This document shows, in pieces, positions 22,000-32,392 of a DNA stretch of 64,000 bases (its first letter is position 1; every line of letters begins with the position of its first letter). Made by a program: the position numbers and the translations under genes. Under the pieces are notes generated by a model. The model was not told where the DNA came from, ran no database searches, and saw only the letters and a list, made by a program, of their open reading frames with translations. The stretch lies in contig JABYQS010000011.1 in assembly GCA_022592435.1 (NCBI GenBank), positions 124,001 to 188,000 of the forward strand. Reading direction: 5' to 3'. The DNA comes from Cerioporus squamosus. Its lineage: Eukaryota > Basidiomycota > Agaricomycetes > Polyporales > Polyporaceae.

Positions 22000-24900
22000 T
22001 TACCAGATTTGCGGAGCAGCCGGCAAGTAGTCCGCAGGCAGCAGGAACGCGTCGATACCGTTCGCGGAGAACGACGCGCCACCGAGGGTCTGATCCGACA
22101 GCCAAACAGGGAGCTGCTCGTTCGACGTCGTCTCGAACCCGCGCCAGATATTCTCGATGTTCGGCGTGTACCCCTGCGCGTACTGCTGGGGCATTCCCAC
22201 GGGCCCCATGTGCGCCATGGCCTCGGGCGACGGCTGGTATGGCGGCTCGAACGTCGGCGAAGTCGGGGGCTGCGAGGTCGCGGAATGGCTAACGGCGTCC
22301 GACGAGTACCCGGCGGCATCACTGTGGGAGCGATTCCGCTGGTCCCTCGGCATGGTGGGCGAGCGAGACGACACCGACTGTCTTCTCTTCCGGAACCGCT
22401 TCAACATGAGCTGGAGAGTCAAGGCATATCGCTTCCCGGGTACTGCGCACGCTATCGTCAGCATCAATGTGACAATGATAAAGGAGGGCTGACGTACCCT
22501 CCGCGAGAAGGGCCGCGAGCTGCTCGACAGATTGCCTGATTTCATGAAGATTGTATTGTTCGGGGCTACACGAGGCGGCGTGAGTGGCGCAATCGCTGTT
22601 ATAGAGAAGTCTGGACTCACAACAATCGACTCAGGCGGAGCAAGAACGATGCCGAAAACGTTGCAGTCGCGTGGGTGTAATGCACCGCTGAAGAACGTTC
22701 GGTGAGTTTGGGGTGACATGTTAAATGTATCGCGGACACAAACCATATTTCATGCCCTCCCTGTACGCAGGCGAGGTGACAGTGATATCCAGGATTTGTC
22801 GACCAATCTGAATCGAGCGGATTGCAAGCTCGCGCTGCGCCGGCGGCATCTTCTGAACGTCCTCCGGCCCATCGATGCCCCGCAAAGCCGTTGCATTGTG
22901 GAAAAGCTCGGCGTGAAGGTGCTGAATCTGCAAACTTTGCCGGTAGAACGCTGGTCCAAAGTTAGGTTAGATAGTGGCCCATTCCAAAATAGCGGATAGA
23001 ACTCACCGGCATCCTCGTACTTCTGCGAGAAGGCCTGGTCCCAAGTCGCATACCAATTGCGGAACTCCATATCGGCTTCACGAAGGACGTTGAAGGTGAT
23101 CTCGTCGACTGCACGGTCGAAGAGCGGCGACAGATTGTTATGAACACGTTCGCGAATCGCCATGAGCTCCACGGTCGAGACCAGCCGCATGTCGTCCTCG
23201 ATAGCGAGGGGATGCTGAAGGAGGAGGCGACATTGCCAGATGCTCTCGTCGTCCTTGAGGATAGCAGGTCGGCCAGTACCATAGGACATTCTACGACACG
23301 CCCGTCAGAATTACGGCTCGGTATATGCGCATAAATGCACGTACTGGTGCTCGAAGAGGTAGAGACAGAACCAGGTCCGGGAGGACACGACAAGCTGCCT
23401 GTCCTTACTTGATGTCGAAGCCTTGCCGGCCTTCATCCTCTTCAGCAACTCGGGCCAAGCCTTGTGCATTGCTGCAAGAACGTCAAGTGAGTCCTTCATG
23501 GATAAACAACTCGGAGATTGAGCGGCGAACTCACAGAGTTCCATGGCCATACGAACAGCGTGACCACCGCTCAACCACCCATTGTCCGACCATCCAGAGA
23601 CCAAAACTATCAAGGCACCAGTTAGCGGAAGCCTTTCGACTGTGGACAAACCTTCTTACTCATTGCTTGAACAGCCTCCTGGCGCGTAACAGGCGAAAAG
23701 AGGGTAGCACAAGAGATGGCCTGGACCTCTTCCAAGCACTTCAAGAAGATGTCACTGGGGTTGCCTGTCGCGCCAACGTCGAACTGTCAGTTAAGTCGAA
23801 CTTTGCCCGTGATACCGGGAAGACTGACCGCCGCCGTCCCTGACTTTGGCTGCGACCATGCAGATGCAATCGACCGCAAACGGCGATCGCTCGTGCAGCG
23901 CATCGTAGGTGTCCACGTTCGCGTCGAACACGGGCAGGAAAGTGGAGCACCCGTGGTAGAATCTGCAAACCCAATCCGTTAACGTCTGATACCAATCCAT
24001 GACCGTCGGCGCATCATCGGAGACACGTACATCCTGAACAGTTCACGAGCTTCCGCTTCGGTGATGATCTTCTTGGTAACCACTGTGCACAATATCCATG
24101 AGCAACGTTCGGTGGAGTAAGGAGAATAAATGCCATTACCATCCGGGAAGGTCGTCGATCGCGGAGCATGGTACACCTTTCTGCGCTTCGCGGGTCGGGC
24201 TTGCCTCGGCTCAGGGGAGGATGTCCGCGCGCGGCTAGGTGCCTCGCTCTCCACGCCATTCTCCTGAGGAGAGCCAAACAGGTCTCTAAGTCAGCGGGCT
24301 GTGAAGAGAACGCGTGTGTTCGCGTTACGAACCTTGGCTGCCCGCTCGATCGCAACATCAGCCAATCCTCGCAGGACTTCCCAAGGAGCCACCAACCCGG
24401 ACGCCGGGAGCTCCCCACCTTCATCTTCAACCTCGGAGGAGTCCGCGCTAGTGACAGTAGAAGAAGGGGGAGCGGCACGTTTCGATCCGGTCGGGCCCTC
24501 CTGTGGGCGTCCCCGCTGATCAACTGCATTGTAACGCATGGAAGAAACGTTGGTGGGTTGCGAGCGCGGAGGACCCATGGATTCAATGCTTGAGAACGGA
24601 GGCAGGCTGGGTCCGTGGGCACCCGGATGGGCTTGTGGGGGAGCGCCGTTATTGTACATCTGGACAACCTGGGGATGGGTGTCTGGACCTGCCGGACGAT
24701 GGCTCTGCGGATACATCGGTTGGTGGGGGTCTCTATGCTGCCGTTGGGCCGTAACCATTGGGTGGGCAGACGGGACGGTGCTCGTAACTAGAAACGTACC
24801 CGGTTTGAACCGGAGAGCAGTCGCACAAGAGAATACGCACCAGTAGACGGCGTGGAGACTGCCGGAGACCCAAGCGACTGTGCTCCCGGTGAGTGGTGAG

Positions 24901-25490
24901 CGAAGGGGGGCGGGTACGGCGAGCGCGAGGTGAGGGGAGCGCCGCCGCGCAAGTGGGCCGCGATCTCCATCAACGTGCTCTGAATAATGGTCTGCGACTG
25001 GCGGATATCGGCGACATGGTTCTCAAGACTTCGTATACGTCTGTGCGACGCGGCTCAGCATCGCTGCACGCGCACAGGACGCGTCGGACTCACTCTAAAC
25101 CAGCCTCGCCGGTCAAACTGGCCTCCCTCTGCGGCTTCTCGAAGAGACACTCGAGCCCTGCGTGCCGACACCGCCTACATGGGGGGTTTTCTGCGCCCTC
25201 ACAGCGCATCTTCTGTTTGCGACAGGCATTCTGCAGGCGAGGAGGTGAGTGGGCGAGGATGGGCAGTAGCAGCCAGGGATGCGGGACGTACACATGCACC
25301 TAGAATTGTCGCGGTGAATACGGTCCGATGTCTGACGGGAGGATGGATATGGAGACTTACGAGGGACCCTGTTCAACGTCCTGACGGTAGGCTTCTGCTC
25401 GGGTTTCTGGCCCGACTTCGGGTCGCCCTCCATGTCTTCCTGCTTCTTGATGTTGAGGCCAAGGTTCGGGTTGCTGGAGCCGGGGTCCAT
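22000..25490 (-). CDS. Zn2Cys6 fungal-specific transcription factor
   Basis: The ATG is at 25490 (MDPGSSNPNLGLNIKKQEDM). The zinc cluster, RACNACRKQKMRCEGAENPP followed by CRRCRHAGLEC (Cx2Cx6Cx7Cx2Cx6C), is assembled from three exons; the middle one is the 8-nt microexon 25292-25299. A coiled-coil-like linker (IRSLENHVADIRQ) and a Pro/Ser/Gln-rich segment follow, then a basic patch (RPAKRRKVYH). The fungal-specific regulatory domain comes next: FYHGCSTFLPVFDANVDTYD, RSPFAVDCICMVAAKVRDGG, CLEEVQAISCATLFSP, SRTWFCLYLFEHQMSYGTGR. The C terminus has ALTLQLMLKRFRKRR and an aromatic/Pro-rich tail. About a dozen short introns all splice in frame without correction. It is a DNA-binding regulator; its targets cannot be inferred from the neighbours. 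Confidence 0.88.
25292..25299 (-). other. 8-nt microexon of the Zn2Cys6 gene
   Basis: GTGCATGT on the minus strand lies between a 61-nt intron (25300-25360, GTAAGT...CTAG) and another 61-nt intron (25231-25291, GTACGT...GCAG). It completes an Arg codon and supplies Ala and the first Cys of the zinc cluster. Without it the DNA-binding motif is incomplete and the frame is lost. Confidence 0.75.
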
Positions 25491-26002
25491 GGGCGAGGAG
25501 GGAATCGATGGGGCGATGATGGGTGTGGATGCAGCGCGCGGGGATGGTGCGCGGAGGGGCTCTGGCTCGCGAGGCGGCGGCGGAGGATGCGGACGCGGGT
25601 GCGGGTGCGGGTGCGGGTGCGGGTGCGGGGGACGGAGCGAGTGCACGGAAGGCAGGCGAGTCTGGGGAGAAAGTCAGCGGGCGGGCAAACAAGGACAAGC
25701 CCGGGTGGCATGCGGTGGGTTGGAGGGCCGACCACGTTCCCCTGCCTTCCGAATCGGCCGCGCTTCTCAGTCCCCCAGGATGCCTCCATCGAATCTGCTC
25801 ATCGCCCTCTTCTGCCACCATTCCGATGGATGCGCGTTCCAGATCTCGGCCTCGCTCGCAGTCCCTGCCGCTCCCACCGTCTGCCCAGCGATGGCCTATC
25901 GCACCCCGTCTCCGTCCCCCTGGCCTCGCTGCAAGCGATCTGCGCTCCCCTCTTCAGCCTCTCCGCCAGCTCTCCGTCTCTCCCTGCGACGCTGGCAGCA
26001 AC
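25491..26002. other. Leader/promoter of the Zn2Cys6 gene
   Basis: Open minus-strand frames (PHPHPH or APAPAP) come from the GCGGGT repeat listed separately and are probably not translated. I see no other gene here. Confidence 0.4.
25595..25630. repeat. GCGGGT hexamer tandem repeat
   Basis: Five exact GCGGGT units and a sixth GCGGGG sit about 105-140 bases upstream of the transcription factor ATG. The + strand has at least four GGG runs separated by 3 bases, a G-quadruplex-compatible pattern; the transcribed RNA would carry the C-rich complement. Confidence 0.8.
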
Positions 26003-26483
26003 CTAGAACCCCACTTTCCTCGCCCATCGCTCAGAAGCAGGCCACGAGCCACGCTTCTCTGCCGCCGTTTTCCAGGCCAAGTCTCCTGCCTGATTGTCGC
26101 CCGTCCTGCGCTCAAACTCAGCACTCCATAGATATACCTGGGCCCAACCTTCAGCGGCGGCTGCTCTTGCAACCCCCTCGCGCTCGAACTCACTCTCAAA
26201 CTCGTGCACGACCCAGGCCGGTGCCTTGGGTTGCGGGCCTCCTCTCGCTCGACTTTCTCAGGGCCCTCGCTGCGCAAGATATGGCGCGACTCTGCCTGTC
26301 CTTACGGTAGCGGATATTCCCTGGGTATATTCCCCGAGACTCGTTCCAGTATGTCATCTACTACGCGTCAATGTCATCCGACTGCCCCATCACCTCGCGC
26401 GCATCGCTCTCGATTGGCCCCCAAAGCACGAACATGCTTCGGAGTTCGTACTCGTAGGCACCCCTGGCTGATATCGGAGGCAT
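26003..26483 (-). CDS. Small unrecognised protein, two exons, one frame break
   Basis: The ATG at 26483 opens MPPISARGAYEYELRSMFVL, then WGPIESDAREVMGQSDDID. A 95-nt intron (26270-26364, GTAGTA...GCGCAG) joins it to AEGPEKVEREEA. One base must be added near 26235 to continue into PQPKAPAWVVHEFESEFERE and WAQVYLWSAEFERRTGDNQ, ending RWARKVGF at the stop at 26003. The total is about 115 residues. The balanced, acidic-helical composition is unlike the Arg/Pro-rich shadow frames nearby. I do not recognise the family and the start is uncertain. Confidence 0.45.
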
Positions 26484-26990
26484 TATGCAGATTTACACGA
26501 GATGCGTCCTTCCGCCGTTTCTCAGAGCGCCACGGCAGGAGACACAGCAGGTCCCTGGAAGCTTGTAGTTACCACCAAGTTACCACAGAGCGAGTGCCCC
26601 GGGTCGCGTCGGAAATCTAGCTGTTCCATCATGTCCGCCCCATTCATCATACAAGCTATCATGAGAAGACGTCGTCGTCTCCATTTGCGTCTTGCGCGAG
26701 AATAGCAGCGACCGCGCCCCTGCGTCTGCTGACGGACATGTCGTTCCCCGCGGGTCCCGTTCCGTCGCGGCGCGGGGTCGCCCGCCCGCTCCGGGTTGCG
26801 GGCGCTCCGACGAGCGTCAGGCTACTGGCGGTTCCTGTGCTGCGCCCGCGGCCGTCGACGCTGGGAGCGCACACCTTGGCAGCGTCCACGTATCCAATTC
26901 ATCCAACATCCTCTCATCCCGCCGTCATCCCTAGGCCTGCGACAAGCCCGGAACAACGCTGTCTGAGTGATCCAAGTAAAAGAGCACAAC
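26484..26990. other. Divergent promoter region with a possible short minus-strand ORF
   Basis: About 500 bases upstream of the TB2/DP1 gene. A possible minus-strand ORF at 26659-26909 starts MLDELDT, needs one base added, then reads VDAAKVCAPSVDGRGRSTG and ends AILAQDANGDDDVFS. It is Arg/Gly-rich, starts only 82 bases from the neighbouring ATG and has no recognised domain, so it is not listed as a gene. Confidence 0.3.
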
Positions 26991-28013
26991 ATGTTGATGT
27001 CCTTGCTCTCGCACCTGCTGAGGTACGTGCTCGTGTGACGTCTACCCAACGCCTACGCGGGCATTCACATGTTTGGATTCGCAGTGCCTGGTTTGCCTTC
27101 CTGCTACCGAGCTACGCGACCTGGAAGGCCCTTGCGCACCGTCCTGTCTCTGAGCCGGACCTCGAGAGGTGGTGCATGTACTGGGCCGTCGTAGGCGCCT
27201 TCGTCGCCTTCGAATACGTGACGGGATGGCTGCTCGACTGGTGAGTGATCCAGACCCAGCACTATCTATCTGGTCAGCTGGACGCACACTGACCTACCGC
27301 AATCCCCAAGGGTCCCCTTCTACTGGGAGGTCCGCACCGTCTTCCTCCTCTTCCTATCGCTGCCGCAGACGCAGGTACGTCTGATAAGCTTCCTCCGCGT
27401 TTTCGTGTCCACCATACAGCCAGAGACCCTGCACTGACGACGCCGACCGCAGGGCTCGACCTGGGTGTACCAGACATACCTCCAACCCTTCCTCATCAAG
27501 AACCAGGCCGACATCGACGCCAGCATCACCGCAGTGCAGACCAACACCCTTGTCTTCATCCAGTCCCGCATCCAGGTCTTCTGGCAGACCTTCTGGGATC
27601 TCGCGACCAAGTCCGCGGCCAGCAGCCAGGCGGCGGGTGCCCCGGGCGCCCGGCAGCAACCGCAGCCCGCTTCTGGTGCGGGTGCAGGTGCAGGTGCGGG
27701 CGCGAACTACGTCGAGCTCGCGCGTTCGCTGTGGACGTCCTACGGTTCCTCTCTGATCGGGGCGGCCAAGCAGGCCGCCAGTCCTGCCTCGGGTGCACAG
27801 CCTGCTGCCCAGCAGGCTCAGGCTGCCAGCGCGAGTCGCCCGGCTGCTCCGGCCATGCCTTCCCCATACGACGTCGGCTCGTCCAGCTCGGTGCAGGTTA
27901 ACCAAAACAAAAACCCGTTTTCCTCGGAGATGGTCAACAACTTCTCTCCTGCGGCTTCCTCCTCCCACTTGCCCCCTCCCTTCCCGGAGCCCCAGGTTGT
28001 GCCTCCGCAATAG
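26991..28013 (+). CDS. TB2/DP1/HVA22 family ER-shaping protein (REEP/Yop1-like)
   Basis: Exons 26991-27022, 27085-27240, 27311-27374 and 27453-28013. The joined N terminus MLMSLLSHLLSAWFAFLLPS leads into the family core: SYATWKAL, then WCMYWAVVGAFVAFEYVTGW, then VPFYWEVRTVFLLFLSLPQT and GSTWVYQTYLQPFL. This gives the two hydrophobic hairpins expected of reticulon-like proteins that curve tubular ER membrane. An amphipathic helix (ITAVQTNTLVFIQSRIQVFW) follows, then a long Ala/Gln/Pro-rich disordered tail that classical Yop1 lacks. That tail resembles the REEP1-4 type, which often binds microtubules. All introns are in frame. Confidence 0.87.
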
Positions 28014-28242
28014 ACAGGGCGCGTTGGAACGCTGATCAGACTCGGACGTTCATGGACAACATATCCATATACGGGTTATTATCGGACTTTGGGTCATCGT
28101 GCCAGTCATTGGGCATTGTATGTAGTGGTCGATCAGGACAGCAATGGATTAGACTGCAGGAATCAATGGATGGGCATCCTCCCGTAACCAAGAAACACGA
28201 GAGAGTCAGATGCACAAGTACTACCAAGATTGAACCGCCTGC

Positions 28243-31200
28243 TCATGGCACCACCACGGGTTCCCCTTCCAACCAGTGGGTTTGAAGTGCATGGTGGATG
28301 ACGTCCTGCACGCGACCCCTCAGTCTACGAGGCCACAGTTCGAAGATTTCTGGTACTCACCTGCTCTGAGGGGAAGGTCGCGTTGCAGGCGGCAGTGCCC
28401 GAGACGTATTGGCAGACGTGCAGCTCTGCGTCGTCCGGGGATGTTGCTCGACTGCTCAGCAGGCTCCCTAAGCTCTCTTCCCTCGAGCTCGAGTCCGAGC
28501 TGTAGCCCGTCGAGCTGCCCTCATCGGGATCTGGGACGAAGTCTTCGTCGTCGTCATCGTCCCCAACCTGCCCGTTCCCTCTGGGTGCGCTCGCCATATC
28601 CTCCATAAGCTCCTTCAGCTTTTCGATCTCCCTCCGCGCCGTCTGGAGGTCCATCCTCAACCGCACGTTCTCCTCATGCAGCGTCGGCATGAGCGACGCG
28701 CGCCTCCGCACGTCGTCGTTCGTCCGCTCGTCCTTCTCCGTGAGTATCCGGCAGAGACCCTTCCACCTCTCGACTTCCTTCTGCAGCTTCTGCACCTGCT
28801 CCTGATGTACCCCACGGACCATCGCCAGCCCCTGCTCGACCTGACCCTCCGCGAGGACGGCACGCTCCTCGAGCGCCCTGTTCTCCCGTGCGAGGCGCTG
28901 CGCATTCGTGGACGCGTCGTCGAAGAGCTTCTTGTACAGATCCCGGTCTTCTTCTGCAGATCGGACGCGAGCCGTCCATGTCTGTATCGTCGTCTGTAGG
29001 CGTTCAGAAAGTGTGGTAGCGTCTATCGCGGCTCGGGAGAGCTTTGCTTGCGTGCTCGCAAGTTCCTGTTCGAGGGCCGTGACGTGCTTCCGTGCCGCGG
29101 CGAGGTCGGCCTCCACTTGGAGCTGCGCGTCAGCATCGCGTGCGGTGTGCTGCTGGACAGCCTGCGCGAGCTTCTCGTTATCGGCTTGCATCGTCTCGAT
29201 CTCGGTCTGGAGCTCAACGAGCGAGCTTTCGAGCTGGGATAGTTGTTCTTCGCGTTCTTCGAGGGTCTCCTTGAGCTCGCGGATCTCGGATTCGAACTGG
29301 GCACGTTGCTTCTCGGAGCACAAGACGTGAAGGGTTAGATACATAGCATTGGGAATCATTCATAACATACGTTTACGTTCTCGCTTTCTGTCAGCTGGGC
29401 CAGTTGCAGCTGTAGCTCGACCAACTGGCTCTCGAGTAGAGACACCTGCTCTGCCTTATCGTTCGAAGCTTCCCGCAGAGCCTGTAGCTCCGCCTCGAAC
29501 GACGACCGCTCCTGGATGTCATACGTCAGTATGGGACACGCATACAAGGACTTCACACATACTGCCGCACTCTTGCTCTCCAAGTTCGATATGTGACCCT
29601 GGAGTTCCCCGATCTGCTGTTCTAGTTGGTTCAACTGCTCATCCCTCTCTTCGAGAGCGGCAGTCAGCTCCACTACGTGAGCATTGAGGATGGAGTGATC
29701 CTGCGTATGGGTAGCATTAGTGAGAATTGTCCGAGACCACACCAAGAGCATGATGAGCACAACTCGCCTGTGACTGGCTATCCGCCTCTGCTCGCTGAGT
29801 AGTACTGGTAGGCGGCGGTTCCTGCAGCATCGCAACTTCGGGGGGCAACACCGGTTCTTCGTGCATCTGCTCCTGTGGATCCTGTTCGCAGCAGCCTCAG
29901 CAAATGGAGACTCCAGACTCCGCAGTGAACAGTACAATACCTTGCGTTGGTCCTGAGGCGGCGTCAAGCGCGGTTCAAGCGATAGGATCATGGCGTGCTC
30001 CTGTTGAGTTGGAGGGTCTTCGGGAGGCGCGCCGCCGTCCCAATCAACGTACTCGTCTACTGTGAAGTCTTCGATGGTGTCCTGAGTGAAGGGTCCCCCC
30101 TCAGGTTTCTTCTTTCGAGCGCCCCTCTCCGGCGAGCTGAACTCCTCGATTTCGTCTGGCTGCGTCGAGAAGAGATAGGGCGTGAAGTCGGGCGGAGTGA
30201 TGTCGCTGATGGGTCTGAATTCCTTGGCCTTGGCCTTGGCTTTGCCCTTCGTCCGACCCTTCATCTTCGAGACCACAGAGGAGGAGCCGGGACCGCTAGC
30301 CTGACCAGATCGGGCGGGTGTACTTGGGAGATCCTGTGCAGCATTGAGATCTTCTTCGGTCGGGTCGTACGGAGGCTCGTCAAGGGGCTCAGGTGCGCGT
30401 GTTGTCTGAGTCTCTGGCACGATGCCATCCCTGCTGAACGTGTCGTTGGCGGAAGGACGACCGTGCAAGATCGCAAGTCTCGAAGGTCCAGGTGCAGGCT
30501 GCGCGTTCGGAGAAGACGGACTGAGAGGAACGTCCTGCGGCTCCGGTGGAGGGTATACCCCAGCGGCTTCTTGGGTATTCTCTTCCTCTTCTCGCATGAG
30601 TGCCTGTCGAGTCTGCGGGGACACATCGGCCGCGGTGGGCTTCACGACGTCCATGACTTTCTGCGGTCGGGACGGTCCAGGTCGGTTCTCGTCAGATGAA
30701 GAACCTTCTGTCTCGGAGTGTCCAGAGAGGCGTCGACGGGAAGAGCTCGCATGCTTGGACTTCGCCGGTGCCTTGGCGGTGCGGTCATCGGTGCGACGTG
30801 CAGTTGTATCTCGAGGGCGCGACCCACTTTGGCCCTCTGAGGTGCGAGAGGAGTGTCGAGGAGCCTGGGTTGTGCCGTTCAACTTGACAGGGGGTTCAGC
30901 GGAACGTTCTTCACGCGAAGAGCCTCGTCCGGCCGAGGGTCCGTTGCTCTCGCTCTGCCGAAGTCGCTTGAGATGTCGTGGAGGGCCCACCTTCGTGAGA
31001 GGAACCTCGTCTCGTACCCCGCGTTCCTCCTTTATCCGCACGTCCACCTCGTCCGCTCCCGCTTTGCGCTTTCCCGCCGCCTTCGTCTCGGCCTGGGCCA
31101 CTTCCTCCTCCTCTCCCTCATCAGCGTCCTCGTCAATCCTACCCACCACCTTCTTGCCGAACTTCCTCTGAGCCACAACGTCGTAGCTGGACTCTGGCTC

Positions 31201-31866
31201 GCGCGAGGGTTCACGCCTCGATGACACGACTTCAACCTCGAGCTTACGCTTCTTGCGAGGGCGCGAGGGTCCGGCTTTGTCGTTATCATCGTCATTGTGA
31301 AGCTCCCGAGTAGCCCGTGGACGCTTTCGAGGAGGGGATGGGTGGTTCGGAGGTTCAGACGGAGACACGCGTGATCCCGAGGCATTGGGAGTCGGGCGGG
31401 TGGTTGTGGATGGGGTCAGCGGGTTCGCGATGGATTGACGCGTCCGACGCGTCGTATTGGTGGTAGATGTACTCGCAGAGTGTTGTGTGGTCTTCGACGA
31501 CGCCGCAGATTCGCGCCGTTTCGCCCCAGCTAGTACGTAGTCAGCGGCGCCACAGTCGCATTCATGTAGGTCTGCGCACGTACCAGACTTGCGTTTCTCT
31601 GCCTCCTTCTTCTTCTTCGCCTTTGCAATCTTCCAGTCCCGGATGAGATCGTCAGTGCAGTCGTGCTTTGGAACCCAGCTCTGGGCCCATGGCTTCCCAG
31701 TTGCGGGGTCATTGCCCTTCCACCGAACCTTGTACTCCTTCGCGCGCTCTGCTGTGATCTCAATCACATCCCACAGTGTCTCAGCGTCATTCTCTTGGGG
31801 GACAAACTGCGTCTGGTAGGGTTCAATCTCTAGTGATGAGGAAGCTTCTGGGTCGGAGTCAGGCAT
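28243..31866 (-). CDS. Chromo-like domain, disordered and coiled-coil protein with C-terminal zinc-finger-like motif
   Basis: The protein starts MPDSDPEASSSLEIEPYQTQ. Residues about 25-75 resemble a chromo domain: TLWDVIEITAERAKEYKVRW, KGNDPATGKPWAQSWVPKHD, LIRDWKIAKAKKKKE. A 500-residue disordered region rich in Lys/Arg/Ser/Pro follows, then long heptad-like coiled coils (ELTAALEERDEQLNQLEQQI, ELKETLEEREEQLSQLESSL). An acidic stretch (GDDDDDEDFVPDPDEG) precedes a terminal CQYVSGTAACNATF...HHALQTH segment that looks like a C2H2-type finger. The last intron and terminal exon carry the stop to 28243. One intron is GC-AG (29701-29767). It may be a chromatin-associated scaffold; I do not recognise a named orthologue. 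Confidence 0.7.
29701..29767 (-). other. GC-AG intron
   Basis: On the minus strand the donor is CAG|GCGAGT and the acceptor ACGCAG, with a CTAAT branch-like site between. Splicing joins ADSQSQ to DHSILNAHVVELTAALEE in frame. No GT donor nearby gives the same result. Confidence 0.65.
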
Positions 31867-32392
31867 TGCATAGGAGGAAGGAGGAGGAGGTCAAGTCGAT
31901 CACGTCGAGCGCGCCAACTTTCGCGCAGGAGCCGGCGCTCCCGCCTCGTTTCCCGGTCCGCACGCGCCGGCGAGGTTCAGATGCTGCAGCTTGCACTGCA
32001 AAGAAAGCATCCTTTCCTGGGTTAGTAAAGGCATAGAAATTGAATTGCTAAAAGTAAGAGTTTTGCGATATCTAAAACCTTGCACGTAACCCCCTTACAC
32101 TTGCCACAATAGGTCTATAAGCCTTCCAAATCTGCCTAAACGAGACTTTCCTTGGAGGCCTACCGTCTCGTAAACGTAAAATATCCCACCTGGCGGAATC
32201 AAGCAACGTTAACATTTTGCCAGGATTTCAGCAGGGCGGAAAGGATGCGTCCGTTGCAGTGTTGCAGGGCTGCAGCGGACGACCCTGTCACTGGAAGGAG
32301 CACCCGGGCCTACGGCAGCATCTTTCAGGACAATCAAAGCGGATGCCATAAGTTAGGTCTACTCAAACAAGTATAGTACATGCGAATACATC
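31867..32392. other. Intergenic, AT-richer block
   Basis: About 525 bases between two minus-strand genes. The part around 31990-32230 is visibly more AT-rich than its surroundings. A 47-residue minus-strand ORF (32072-32215) is listed separately. No other coding frame is supported. Confidence 0.4.
32072..32215 (-). CDS. Possible 47-residue ORF in an AT-rich block
   Basis: The ATG at 32215 starts MLTLLDSARWDILRLRDGRP, then PRKVSFRQIWKAYRPIVAS, ending at a TAG at 32072. It is basic and reads more like protein than its alternative frames, but has no recognised domain and lies in AT-rich intergenic DNA. It could be a relic of an element or a chance ORF. Confidence 0.2.
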   Translation of the reverse strand: MLTLLDSARWDILRLRDGRPPRKVSFRQIWKAYRPIVASVRGLRARF

